The position numbers and the translations under genes were made by a program. The notes beneath the pieces were generated by a model. It was not told the DNA's origin. It made no database searches and was given only the letters and a program-made list of their open reading frames with translations. 64,000 nucleotides of DNA from Syngnathus acus (lineage: Eukaryota; Chordata; Actinopteri; Syngnathiformes; Syngnathidae): positions 11,758,039-11,822,038 of the forward strand of contig NC_051097.1 of assembly GCF_901709675.1 (NCBI RefSeq). Direction: 5' to 3'. Of the stretch, positions 42,700 through 54,868 are shown piece after piece (the first letter of the stretch is position 1; every line of letters begins with the position of its first letter).

Positions 42700-44361
42700 T
42701 CATAAGGCGCCGCTCATGATGGACAGGAACTCCTCTTGGTTGACTGTCGAACAAAGGCAAGGCGCGCACGCGCGCCGTCATTTCTTGTTTCTACTCCTAC
42801 GTACGTCAGGGAGCCACATTTGCTAGCTCTAAAGCATCGAAGCGCTCACGTAGCCACGTAAGAACTCGTATTTTGATGATGGAATTTGGAGAAATGAAAG
42901 TAGATGCCAGTGACCCATGTCATGGCTACGAGTTACGGCAAATGGTGACGCTCGAGGGCAGTGAAACGTTGCGGGCGAATACGGCGGCGTGACTTACTTT
43001 CGCCGTCGCCGTCGGCGTCAAAGGCGTCGATCATACTGCGCAGTTCCTCGTCGCTGGTGTTCTCGCCGAGCTCCCTGGCCACGCGCTTCAGGTTCCTCAG
43101 GCTGATGGTTCCCGACTCGTCGTCGTCAAAGAGCCGGAAGGCCTTCAGGATCTCCTCCTTGGGGTCGCGCTGCTGGATCAATCCGCTCACTGCGCGCGCA
43201 CCGACGCAAGTCAGCGTGGACTCTGCCTATGCATGGGTGGAGGGGGGGGTACACTCACCTACTTCATTGAAGTCCTCAAAGGATATTTTGCCCGTTTTGC
43301 GCGTGTCATAGTCCTTCAGGATCTGCATGACATCCACCTTCTTCACCTCAAAGCCCAGCGCTCGCATCGCCACCTGACGGCCAAACAAAGGACCAGAGAG
43401 AAAATGTTCACATATGATCAATGATTGGTCCGAATTTTTTTTTTGGAAGGACCAGTACAAGTAATGTTTTGGTGTCAAAAGAGCTCAAGTTAAGTGAAAG
43501 TCCCAATGATCGTCACACACGCACACATCGAGTCACCTTCAACTCGTGGTAATCAACTTCATTGTCTTTGTCCGTGTCAAAGAGCTCAAAGGCTTCCCGA
43601 ATTTCGCGTTTCTGCTCATTGCTCAGCTCCTTCCTCTTCTTCCGTTTGTTCTTGTCTTCAAACACGTCACTGGTGCTGCAACACGACACCATAAAAACAC
43701 AGCAGACATATTATTTCAGGGTCGACCTTTGCAGGAGCCCCCCCCCCAAAAAAAACCCAGCACCAACACTTTCTGTCATTGAGGTTTAAACAGTGCAATG
43801 TAATTGAGATGACCTTTTGACATTGGGACAAAAAAGGTGCAACTCCAATCCCAATTTTAGTGTTAATCCGTGAGCCTTTGCGGCCAGTTTCTGGTTCGCT
43901 GCGCATCCACGGGCACAAATCCGCCCCAAATGGACACTGGTTCCGACCCCAAAACTTCGCACGCGTGCAACATGAAGCGTGAATGAAGCCATTCATTCAC
44001 GCGTGCACCATGAAGCGTGAATGAAGCCATTCATGTCTCACATTTGCGTGACGTCTGCGTCCTCGCGGTCTTCACTCATCGTTCTCCCAGCGAGTCAACT
44101 TAAAGTTTCGCCTCATTTATGTTGTGGCGCAGGTTGACTACAAATCGCCCGCCCGCTGTTTGTCCAACGTGACGACATTGTGACATGAACACATTTGTTC
44201 TCATCCGGCAACGTCTGCTTGATGTCAGCCACACATAGCGAGCTAGCAGGCTAGGCTAACGTTAGCTTCCGTCAGCGGCGTCAGAGAGGCGCTCATCTTA
44301 GCTTCGCTTGACGTCACCATACTGCATATAGCGTCACCTTGACCTACCCGGACTCGCTCAT
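42700..44361 (-). CDS. cetn3: Centrin-3, five exons
   Basis: A 167-residue centrin, the same length as human CETN3, an EF-hand protein of centrioles and basal bodies. Exons (minus): 44361-44348, 43675-43537, 43373-43259, 43189-42998, 42743-42700. The start is [22 protein letters not shown]-hand loops: [36 protein letters not shown] and DADGDGEINQEE; the second lacks good acidic ligands, as in other centrins. Conserved landmarks [16 protein letters not shown] and [20 protein letters not shown] identify centrin-3 rather than centrins 1/2. The first exon contributes only 14 coding bases. Confidence 0.95.
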
Positions 44362-45255
44362 GCTGGCGGCTTTGGTGACGCTCACGAGGCCACGTCGCGT
44401 TTAAAGTCGAAACATTCTCCCAAACAAAAAGCAACACAAACGTCGCCATTGAGCGCCCGGCCAGAAAGTCATTTGTCCGCGCTCGATTGGAGCTTTCCTA
44501 TTGGTCGACAAGTCACTAGACTACAATGCGAAAAGCCCCGATTGGTCCGTGGCGAGGAAATAAGCGAGGGGGCGGGGCGGGGCAGTCCGCGCAAAAAGTT
44601 AGTTTCGTCTCCAGCATATGACGTCATCGTATACGTATTCTCCGAGTAGGGATGAAAATACATTTAAAAAAGAAATAAAAATAACACTTTATACACACTA
44701 TTATCAGATCAGTCCGTTACGTTTCCAGCATGACGTCATCATATACGTATTATCATCGAGTAGGGATGGAAATACATTTAAAAAGAAAATAAAAATAACA
44801 CTTTATAGTTGATACACACTATTAATATTTTGGGATGACGTTCCCACGGGCGCTTGACACCTTCGTTCTGCGTCGCCTGCGTGGACCGGATAGGAACCTG
44901 CATTCCGGGAAAGTCCAGCCGTTCGCTTCCTTTTTCCACTCATTTTGTGGGGGTTGATAATGAAGATAAGTGTTGATTTTTTTTAAATTTATTTTTTTTA
45001 TTGCCACGCAAGTATAACACAAAAGTAATTTATTTCTACACACGCCCAAGACAAAGACCAAGTAACTCCCAACTGAAATATAGTGTGCACGTGGTTGGGC
45101 ACGCGCACGTCGATCGGCTGACCGAACCCCGCCCTGAGTGACCCCCTGTCCTCAAAAAGAAATCCAAAGTGTGGAAAGGTAGTCTTTGTGCTCCATGGCG
45201 AGTCTGTTGGGAACTTGGCACCGCTCCCATTCTGCTCTCTTGCATGTTGCCATTC

Positions 45256-45326
45256 TCCTTCCTTCCTTCCTTCCTTCCTTCCTTCCTTCCTTCCTTCCTT
45301 CCTTCCTTCCTTCCTTCCTTCCTTCC
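45256..45326. repeat. (TTCC)n microsatellite
   Basis: About seventeen uninterrupted TTCC units. Confidence 0.95.
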
Positions 45327-45673
45327 GTCACGCCTCATTGGTGCTATTGCGTTTTTTTGTTTTTTTTAACTCCACTCAATGGTCATTCTGTCGCGTTTGA
45401 GTTGACGCCGTGCGGTCTAAATGGCCCGCCGACGGCTGACCTTTATCAAAACTGCCGCCTCGACCTTCCGCAGTAAAGGTCACTGAGCGAGTAAGACCTC
45501 GTCTGTCTACTCGCGGCATTTGCTCTGTTCAAGCGCGACGACTTGACCTCTTTCTCTTTTTCACCAAAGCTCTTGTGTATTCGGACGTCGAAAAAGTCCT
45601 TTGGCGTCAAGAATGTGCATGGCGGGACATGTCAGCAATGTTTCAGAGTGCTGCCCAAGATTTCGGAACATGG

Positions 45674-45742
45674 GGCCCACGTAGAGGAGACCCAGAATGG
45701 AAAAGTCGGCCCACGTAGAGGAGACCCAGAATGGAAAAGTCG
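45674..45742. repeat. 34-bp tandem duplication
   Basis: Two adjacent copies of a segment containing cccacgtagaggagaccc, period 34 bases, identical over nearly the full length. Confidence 0.9.
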
Positions 45743-46966
45743 GCCTCGCGAGCTCGTTTCAACGCTTCTGCAAAGTCAAAACGTCGGCCTTTTTGGTTCC
45801 CATTTTGGAGATGGACAAAGACAAACATTTGTTCTGAGTGCAAGCAAAGTGACAAGAAATTGGATTTGGTGACAGAAAACGGCAAAGTCTCACAAGTCCA
45901 CCTTTTTTAGTAAGGTGATCAACGCCCTTTCTCACACCTTGGTTGTGTTTGGATTTGTAGCTCCGCCCCCACCCCCCGCACTTCTCCCTCCTCCCCCTTT
46001 CCATCTGCGCGTCACTGACCCGTTCGTTCGTTCGTTCGTTCGTTCGTTCGTTCCCTTACCAGTTGTCCTCAATCGCATCTTTGCCATCAGAGAGGACGCC
46101 GCCGCCGCCGCCGCCGCCGCATGCGCTTTCTTCATCCACACAGCAGGTAAAGTAAGACATTGCTTTTGACGTGCACATCTGGAAATGTGATGCACACCTG
46201 ACTCACGTAGACATCAGAAGCGCAACTTGAAGGTCTTGCTTTGTCACAGTGAGATGACAAATGAACTCGGTAATATGCGGTAGACGTTCAGGGAGAAAGA
46301 AGAGTGCATGGCAGCTTCGATACCTTTCATTGCTCTCCTTCCAAAGTCGAAATGGTGCAAGCCTTCCTCCGGTTTTGCCCAGCTCTGCCGACGGCTCTTT
46401 TTTTTCCTTCCAAAAAATGTCCCTTTTTTTCTCTGCGTCGTGGTCGTGATGACTCTTTTCAATCTGAATCGCAATCCGTTGAAAATGGTCACTTTGACTG
46501 CAAAAACGAGATACTGTTAAACGGTTGAGTTTGTATTCTCTCTGAATATAATATAAACAATATCACACTTTCCGATGGACGAGAAGCTTTGTCAAGTGAA
46601 GTCAAGTGACAAGCAAGTCCTTGTTGGTCTCCGAGACCCGGTGGCTCAGTCCACCCGTTCACGTGCACGTGCACACGCACACACCATTGAGTCCAATTGA
46701 TCCCCCCCCCCATAAAAACTTTGCGCTGAGTCGGCGCAGTCCCGCGCGGCGTGTAATCCAGAACACGTGTGTTTGCGTAAAGCCTCACACGCAAGTTCAC
46801 AAGGTTGCGCTCCACATCAACCTTGTGGAGGAGACAGGCCGTTTTTGGAAATTGCCTAGGGGGCCTCTCTTGAAATACTCTTGGAGCGGCCCTGGCTCCA
46901 ACTCGATGAAAGCGTCTTTGGCCGTCTTATTTTGCAGTGAACCGAATCTGCGAGTGGCGACCGACG

Positions 46967-48675
46967 ATGAGCGGCGCCATCCGTGCGCTGATGTTGGCCT
47001 TGCTGTGGCTGAGCGCGGCCGATGGCTTCCGATCGTTTTCTCCCGAGCCGGACTTTTCCCCGAACGTCCACGAGACGGGTGAGGCATTTTTCTTTGAGTC
47101 GGAGTTTTTGCGCCGCGTTTTTCTTTGCGCGCGCACGTTAGCGGGCGCTTGTCCCACCACAAGAAGGATGAACACAATGACTGGAATTGCGACACGAATT
47201 CATGATCCTTCCTTGCAATCGAACCTTTAGCAGACTTTTCTACAAATTCAACTTGTTTCGCAAGCCACCGCGGCCAAAAAATGATTTGTCCCATTTGTGT
47301 ATCGGTGCGCGGCAGATAAGGCGCAGCCGGCGCTGTCCGTGACGTCACAGCCTTCCCGAGTGTTGTCACGGCGCGGCGGCAACGCCACCTTACCTTGCAC
47401 CGTCCGCCGGGACGGGTGGCCGGCGCCCGATGAAAAGATGAGGATCAAGTGGACCAAGCTGACGTCCGGCTTGCTGACGGAGGTCGACGCGTTGCTTGCC
47501 AAACACTTCTTTGCCTTCTTCGGGTGTGCTCGGTCACGTGAGTCCGTGTCTGACCACAGGTGGATGTTTTGGCCGCCGCCGAGCAGCACAAGAGAAGCTA
47601 CGGAAGTTTCCACGGCCGCGTGCGCCTGCGGAGCGCTTCCGCTTGGGACGCCTCGCTGGTCATCGATGACATCACTTTGGATGACTACGGAAGCTACAAA
47701 TGTGAGGTCATCGACGGGCTGGAGGACGCCGCGGCGGTCGTGTCGCTCGACCTGGAAGGTGAATCGTCCACTCTGCAATTTAATGCGTGCGCAAACTGCT
47801 GGCTGGGGCTGCAAATGGGGAAAGAAAGGGCTGACCTGGCAGTGGCGGCGGCGGCACTTCTTTGTGGGCTGGTCACGTCTACTCAATTTCATGCGGCTAG
47901 GTGAAGCTTTGGGGGCCACTGAACATGCCACATGTCCAGCCTTCGCCTTTTGAAGGGGCCCAATTGCGGACCGCATTGCAGGGCTGGTGTTCCCGTATTC
48001 CCCCCGGCTGGGCCGCTACAACCTCAAGTTCCGGGACGCCGAGCGGGCCTGCCGGGAGCAGGACGGCGTGGTGGCGTCCCCGGAGCAGCTGCGCGAGGCT
48101 TGGCGAAGGGGCCTGGACTGGTGCAACGCCGGCTGGCTGAGCGACGGCTCTGTGCGCTACCCCGTCACCTCCCCCAGGGAGCCCTGCGGCGGGCAGAACA
48201 CGCCGGCGGGCGTGCGCAGCTACGGCCAGAGAGACAAAGACTCGAGCCGCTTTGACGTCTTCTGCTTCACGTCGCACTACAAAGGTGAGCTGCTGATTTG
48301 GCCGGCACGAAAACAGCGCCCCGTGTGGTCACGCTGCCGCCTCCCCTCCCTGCAGGTGATTTCTACTTCCTACCGCGGGTGGGCAAGCTGACGTACGGCG
48401 AGGCGGCGGCGGCGTGCCGGCGGGACGGCGCCCGGCTGGCCACCGTGGGCCACATGTACGCCGCCTGGAAGCTGGCCGGCTACGACCGCTGCGACGCCGG
48501 CTGGCTGGCCGACGGCAGCGTCCGCTACCCCGTGGCCAGGCCCCGCCCGCGCTGCAGTCCCGCCCGCCCGGCCGTCGGCTTCCTCGGATTCCCCGACAAG
48601 AAGCACAAGCTGTACGGCGTCTACTGTTTTGGGCCCGGACGCTGGGCGGCACGCCGTGACCAAGGCGCTCGCTAA
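46967..48675 (+). CDS. hapln1: Hyaluronan and proteoglycan link protein 1-like, five exons
   Basis: A 366-residue secreted link protein that locks lectican G1 domains onto hyaluronan. Exons: 46967-47078, 47316-47482, 47560-47758, 47982-48284, 48356-48675. A signal peptide ([20 protein letters not shown]) is followed by an Ig V-set domain (Cys in NATLPC and DYGSYKCEV) and two Link modules. Link 1 has [17 protein letters not shown] and PREPCGGQN; Link 2 has [16 protein letters not shown] and [14 protein letters not shown]. Human HAPLN1 ends within a few residues of that Cys; here about 14 further residues (to GAR) follow. The exon 2 donor GTCGAC is weak but phase-consistent. The tail-to-tail versican-like neighbour and nearby mef2c-like gene favour hapln1 over hapln2-4. 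Confidence 0.93.
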
Positions 48676-48851
48676 AAGGCACCACGCGTGGACAGAACAC
48701 ACTCACGCAAGACAAAAACACCCATTGACCGACCCAAAGGAACGCGCGCACACACTGGAAAGAAAAAGAAAAAAAAAAAACAACCTAAGACGATTCTCTC
48801 ACCGAGTGTTTTGCGTTCTTTTGCTCCGACGTCATTCATGGTGTATTCATG

Positions 48852-49068
48852 GATCCATCCATCCATCCATCACAAAACAACGTGCATCCATCCATCCATC
48901 CATCCATCCATCCATCCATCCATCCATCCATCCATCCATCCATCCATCCATCCATCCATCCATCCATCCATCCATCCATCCATCCATCCATACATACATA
49001 CATACATACATACATCCATACATCCATCCATCCATCCATCCATCCATCCATCCATCCATCCATCCAAA
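48852..49068. repeat. (CATC)n/(CATA)n microsatellite between convergent genes
   Basis: About 50 tetranucleotide units with a CATA segment near 48989-49020. Open frames on both strands (His-Pro-Ser-Ile and Met-Asp-Gly-Trp runs) are artefacts of the repeat. It separates the hapln1-like stop codon from the lectican stop codon. Confidence 0.97.
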
Positions 49069-49143
49069 CGCCCATCCACCCACCCACCCATCCGGTAATT
49101 GGAGGGAGAGGCGCTTTAATGCACAGTAAAATTGGAAGGCATT

Positions 49144-49149
49144 AATAAA
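49144..49149 (+). terminator. Possible polyadenylation signal of hapln1-like gene
   Basis: AATAAA 468 bases after the stop, just beyond the CATC repeat and only 55 bases before the end of the opposing lectican coding region. Confidence 0.45.
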
Positions 49150-49204
49150 CGAAACAATATAGCAAGAGAGGATTGTCTTAATTCGCCACTTGGCGTGTCA
49201 AATG

Positions 49205-52200
49205 TCACCATCCCGGCGCCGACAGCGAGTTCCGCAAGCGCCGCGCTGTCCGTCGTCCCTCTGCCGCCCGCCGGTCACGATCGGTCGCCGCGCGGTGGAG
49301 GTGAACGACGAGCGCGTCGCCCGTCGTCTGTGCGGGAACTTGCGCGTGATAGGTCGCCGCTGAGAGGAAATACAAGACAGAGTGAGAACGCAGACCGAGC
49401 AAGTTTTCGACGAGGTCACAGCCCTTAACCTTGTTGCTTTGACAATTTCAGCTTCTCCAATTGGGATCATCATCATCTTCAAAGGTTTGCTTTTACTTTG
49501 GACATTCCCTGAGCAAGCCTGTACTGTACCTCAGTCAAAGTTCATTTTGCCCTTGCTCCAGTTTTGTGTTTCTTTTGGGGCTGCCTTTCAATGAGCTTGC
49601 ATGGGAAAGGATGATTGGAGATTGGCGCTCTGAAACCACTCCTACCACTATTGCCCAGCAGGAGGCGCCCTAATCTCCGCCTCCATGGTACTCACGGCTG
49701 ACACAGGCCACTTTGGGGACTTCCCATCGGCCGTCGGAGCGGCAGCGGACGGCGGGGGCGCCCCTCTGGACCAAGCCCGGCTTGCAGCGGTAGCGCGTCA
49801 TGGCCTTGACCTCGTAGCGGAAGCGCCGAGGACCAAACACGCGGGCATCCTTCACGGCGGGCGGCGGCCCGCACCACACTGCGGGTAGGAGGGGGGGGTG
49901 AGGCAGAGCGTGGCGGCGCCTGCGGCACCTGCGGCACCTGCGGCACCTGCGGCCTTCTTGCAGGTGAAGCCCAGGCGGTAGTTGCACGGGACGTCGTTCC
50001 AGCGGCCGCTGTCGTGCCAGATGAGGACGGCGCAGTCCTCGCCGGAGCGGAAGAAACTGTCGGGCTGGTTGGGGCGCCAGTGCTCGAATCGCTGCGCAGG
50101 CAAACAAACGTCGACATCATTCGCCCCGTGGGCGTCTTCGCTCGTCGCTGGCTAATACGGAGCCCCGAACTGGTCATATTTGAGCCGATGGAGTCGGCCA
50201 ACGTAACTCACCAGGGGATTGCCGTCGATCCAGCGGAAGTCTTTTTCAAACATCTTGTCGCTGAGGCCGATCCACTGGTAGTCGCCGGCCAGACCTGCGT
50301 GCGCGCAGCAAGTCGGAATTGCCACCGGGCCGGGACAAAGCGGCGGGCGGACGGCGCCACTCACCATTGACAAAGTGTTGCTCTCGCAGCGACAGGATGC
50401 TGGCCAGGTGAGCGGCGTGGACGCGGCACTCTTGCTCGGCCGCGTGCCAGCTGCGACGCTGGTGGAAATGTTTGTAGCAGTGAGACTGGAACTTGTGCCA
50501 GCCGGGGCCGCACGGCCCCGGGGGGAGCTGTTGGAGGCCCGCCGACGGCGAGGTGGACTCCTCCTTTTGATCGGCGGGCTCAGCGGGGTCCGTGTCAAGC
50601 CAGATGGCAGCTGGGGGGCCTTCCGTCGCAGCGTCTCCAAAGTCCGGCGTCAGATGAACCGGGACGCCTGGTAAAAAGTGTCCCGCGACAGGAGCTCCGT
50701 GCTCCCCCGAAGCCTCCCCGTCCCCCGGCGTCTGGCCGGCATCTGGGCCCGAGGTGGACGCCTGCGCAGCCTCGGCGTGGACCCCGGCGTCCCGCCTCGC
50801 CGTTTCTGAGAGCAACGAGGGACCCCCGAGTTGCACGTCCTCCGTGCTGGAGTCCCAGGATGAGGCGGAGGGACTGGCCCGCCTCGTCGCTGACGCTGCG
50901 GCCGGGAAGTCGGACGGATGGCCCAGACGGTAGGCGTCCGTCACGCTGGGCTCCTCGGACGGCGTCGGGCCGGCCTCCTCCGCCGACACCCCAACGGGGG
51001 CGGCGCTCTCCCCTCGCGCCTCCTCCGGCGCTCGCGCGTCAAACATCACCTGATTGGATGACGTGCGGGAAATTTCAAAACACCGCCACGTCAAGTCAAA
51101 GCACATACATTTGCAGTCCGGCGATTGCAACTTTGACCTACTTTCTGAGGGAGCGTTTTTTGTTTTGTTGTTTTTTTGGTTTTGTTTTATTTGTCATGAA
51201 AGCCCTACGTTCGTACGATGCGTTTGGTGCCATCGACGAAGCCGACGGTCGGCAGCGGCGCTTCCGCGGCATGGGGGTCGAGGACCGGCGCGTCCATCCA
51301 AAGCGAGCGGTCGGTAGCCACAGCGCTGCTCCCCGCGGGTGAGTTGAGGAACTGCAGGATGCGGTCGACTGAACAAAAAGGTGGAAACACTGATTGCAGA
51401 CTTGACTGGAAATACATTTTTGATGACTACAAAAAGAAAGTGACAAACAAATGCTGATGAAACCAATCCAGTTGCTGCAACGTGATAATGTCGACAACAT
51501 CAAATATGCATGGAGTTGCTCAGGGTACCCTTCTAGGTCCAGGCAATTTTGACGACAACAACACTCCACGAGTTAGTTTAACCACTGGAAAATACAGCGC
51601 AAGTCGCATTCAATTCAAACGCTCATTGATCGGCATGGGTCGTCCGGGCCTACCCGATTGATTTTTGTCCTGCACGTTGACCACGATGACGTGGAGCGGT
51701 GGCTCCAGCGTGGACCGGTGGCCCTCGCCGGGTAGAGCTACCGATCGGGCCGGAGCTTCCTTTTTGAAGACCGAGGCTGGGAAAAGCGGCGCTCGAGTCA
51801 CGCCCTCCACTTGCGGGTCGGTGCCGCCCGAGGCAGCCCAGCGGAGCGGCCGCGTCGTGGCCGCCGGAGAAGGCGGCTCCGCCTGCGTCGGCCGGTTCTC
51901 CGTAATGACGTCATCGCGCGACACCGGACGAAGAGTGACGGGATTCGTTTGACGCTCAGAGAAGTCCGAAGTGCCGCCGGGTTGCGGTGGAGCTGTTAAC
52001 GTGGCTTCTGGTAGCTTGGCTGCAGAAGAGGAAGAGAGAATTTCAACTTCAAGAGGGACCATTTTTTTTTTAGCTTTACGTTCAAAGTAAACAATTGCAA
52101 AACGACGGGAGAAAGGTGTTCAAAAGCTGCCGAGTTGCTCGGTACCAGAACCTCCGACGACGTCGGCCAAAGTCAACAGCGGCGCTCACGTTCCTCCTGC

Positions 52201-53911
52201 GTCAGCTCACATTCACCTCGACAGCGCATGTTTGTGCTGGAAAAAATAACGTCACGGCGGGTTCCAGAGGGTATCGGCGCTATTCCTCAGACGGCGCTAA
52301 CCGTAAAAGGACAAAAGGCAGCGGTGCACTGCTTCCAGACAGACGCCCGTCCGGCCGGCCCTTCTGTTTTGTTTTTGGCCCCGCTCGGTCAATCGGCCTC
52401 AAAGAGGCAAACGAGACGCTGTTGATTCCGACGCTTTTGCCCCTCAAACTTGGATTGAATTTCCACGCGAGCGACAAACCTTGTGCAAAGGTCACCTTTG
52501 AAGCAGTAGGCTCCGTGCCTGTCCTGCGGGTCCGGGTACCCCGTCTGGTCGTGGCCCTTGTAGAGCGTGTGGACCCCCAGCTGGCCGCCGCCGCACTGCG
52601 GGCGGGGAACGGTGACGGGGTAGCGGACGCTGCCGTCCGACAGCCAGCCGTAGTCGCATCGGTTCAGGCCCGCCGCCCAGGCGGCCAACAGTTGCCCGGG
52701 CGACGCTAACGCCGCTTGGTGCTTCCGGCACTCGCCCGCCGCCTCCTGCAGGGTCAGCTTGCCGCCGCCGCCGGCCAGCGGGTAGAAGACCTCCCCTGAA
52801 TGGAATGCAAACATCAACGGTGAGCTCCAGCATTGGACACAATCAGCAGCCCATTTCATTTGACTTTTCAGCTGTTGGCCTTGGGGTGGGTAAGCACATT
52901 TTTTGCCACTCCAAAGAGTAGCGGAGTTTACCGTCTAGTTTGTCAACGTAGCAAAAGACGTCGTATTTCTCGCTAGCTCTTCGGACGCCGTACGTGCGCA
53001 CGCCAGGCCGACTCTTCAGGTCGCCTTCGCAGCCCGGTCGGGGTTGCCTGATGGGATATCTGGAAGAGAAAGGCGCAAGGAGTATTTTAGCGGGCCCGCC
53101 CACAGAAGATCCCGGCCGGACGGACGGACGGCCACCTGACGGTGCGGTCGGCGAGCCAGCCGGCGTCGCAACGCTCCAGCCCGTCGTGGAAGGCAGCCGT
53201 CAGTTGCTCCGGCGTGGCGATGGCGGCGTCCGCCGACCGACAGGCCTCCGCCGCGGCCTGGAAGTCCAGGGAATAGCGGCCCGTGCTGGCCCGGTAGTGG
53301 AAGACCGCACCTGGCGCAAGCGCACACCTTGCTCAACATTTGGCGCTCAAGGGGGGGGGGGGGGGGGGGGTGGCCACATCGCGTAGCCGCCGGCTAGTCT
53401 TTGGTCTCACCGGGCCAGGCGACACAGACTCACCCCTGACGCTGAGGGTGGTGGCGCCGCCGCGCCGCTCCTCCATCCCTCGGGCCACCTCGCATCGGTA
53501 GCGGCCGGCGTCGCTCGCCCGCAGCCCGACAATGGCCAGGGCGGCCTCGCCGTCGGGCAAGGACACACGGCCCGCAAAGTCCTGGGCCACCTTCACGGCG
53601 CCGCCCCGGGCCACCACGACCACCTTTTCGGCGCCAGACTCCACGCGGGTCCATTTGACCCTCGGCTTCTCGGCAGCGAGCGCCGGAGCGGTCAATTGGC
53701 AGGGGAGCAGGACCGTGCCCGCCAACGAGGCCTCCACGTGCCAGCTGTGCTCCGTTTTGTCCGCCGCTGCGACGGCAATTTTGACTTCGAATGACCAGCG
53801 GCAAAAAATCAAACGCTTTTTCTCTTCCAAAGAAACTTTCAAGTCACCTGCATGGGGCCGGGCAGAGGACGCGCACAGCGGAGGCAGCAGGATGGCCAGA
53901 AGCAGAAGCAT
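49205..53911 (-). CDS. vcan: Versican-like lectican (hyaluronan-binding proteoglycan core), twelve exons
   Basis: A secreted proteoglycan core of about 922 residues. Exons (minus): 53911-53848, 53766-53434, 53310-53136, 53059-52932, 52795-52496, 52019-51654, 51368-51217, 51049-50365, 50294-50212, 50091-49947, 49878-49696, 49359-49205. Order: signal peptide ([16 protein letters not shown]), Ig domain (LLPC to YRCEV), Link modules 1 ([16 protein letters not shown]) and 2 ([16 protein letters not shown]), a short Pro/Thr/Ser-rich acidic middle of roughly 350 residues, C-type lectin ([39 protein letters not shown]), sushi module and basic tail. Link sequences and gene context point to versican (teleost vcanb/dermacan type). 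No EGF-like module is seen before the lectin. Exon 7 (51217-51368) is the least certain. An in-frame upstream ATG at 53998 would add 29 residues. Confidence 0.88.
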
Positions 53912-53998
53912 CCCACCCAGGACAGACGCGGGTCGCCGGCCGTAAGACAGGCCCGTCTTGGAGGACTTTGATGGATACAGGCCGCAGCCCTGCCGCAT

Positions 53999-54755
53999 GT
54001 CACGTAAAAGAAGTGCTTTGCCGCTCTCTTGTGGCACCGATTAGCCACACTTACACACTCGGTTGCTGCAAATCACTAGCTTTGTCGAAATGCAACTCCT
54101 CCTCACTCACTCCACGTGAAGTTGCTCCATTTAATTCCAGCCAACGTCGCTCCAAAATGGTGGCAAAGCACCAAGCGTTTGCATCAAACGAGGCCCTGGA
54201 TGACACAACAAGCAAGGCGCTACTTTGAAAATCGGACTCTTTTGGCAAATAACAGAAGAAAGAAAACTTTTGCAAATCCCCGCAAGTGCACCGGAAAAGG
54301 AGAGAGTTGTGTCAACATTTAGTATGACCGAACGAGAACTGTGCGACTGCGAGAACCTGCGGCCAAAGCAGTTGAGGTCATTTGGCAAAATATGCATGTT
54401 GCGTCACGGATCTTTTGTTTGCTTCAGCTGGGATGCATCTTTGGGGAGTCGCCGCATGCGAGCTGGGAAATTGTCATCCGGCCAAAAACCACACGTGAAG
54501 CGCAGCAGGAAAATCATTTCAAAAAAGACGTCCGAAGGCTCGGCCGGCGGGGAAGAATCCCACTCACCTTCAGGAGGTGGCTGAGGCGTGCGCTCCACGG
54601 GCTGTCGCGCGGCTCCTTCCTCCTCCGCTCCAGCCAGCCAAGTGAGCGGCGGCGGCGCGCACACGGCGCCAAGCCTAGTCCACGGGGGCGGGCGGGCGGG
54701 CGGGTCCGACAAGAGAGGGCGGTGAAAACAAAGAGCCCAACAGGCCTGGCCACTT
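53999..54755. other. Upstream region of the lectican and xrcc4 3' flank
   Basis: No coding exon was recognised. A GAAG-GTGAGT-like donor on the minus strand near 54571 could mark a lectican 5' UTR exon. A GGGC-rich tract lies near 54688-54705. Confidence 0.45.
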
Positions 54756-54761
54756 TTTATT
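54756..54761 (-). terminator. Polyadenylation signal of xrcc4
   Basis: TTTATT on the plus strand (AATAAA on the gene strand), 108 bases past the xrcc4 stop codon. Confidence 0.6.
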
Positions 54762-54868
54762 CGAGTAACAATCATTCCGCTGCAGCGCACCGTCCCAACG
54801 TCCAAGGCTAAAGTCCCGGATGGACAGACGTCTACAAAAGCTGCTTCTTCTCATCCATCTTGCGGCTG

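Larger units (their letters stand above)
44362..46966. other. Divergent spacer between cetn3 and hapln1-like gene
   Basis: Near cetn3 there are attgg motifs at about 44485, 44500 and 44541, suitable CCAAT boxes for its promoter. Further right lie two similar AT-rich segments (about 44610-44700 and 44720-44815, each with aataaaaataacacttta), a (CCTT)n tract, a 34-base tandem duplication, a (TTCG)n tract at 46020-46051 and a GCC-repeat near 46098-46120. No coding exon found. Confidence 0.6.

Noticed and set aside
46937-46966. Upstream extension of the hapln1-like protein
   Set aside because: That frame begins at a GTG directly after an acceptor-like site; the first ATG at 46967 starts a good signal peptide.
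48836-49129. His-Pro-Ser-Ile and Met-Asp-Gly-Trp frames on both strands
   Set aside because: Artefacts of the CATC microsatellite.
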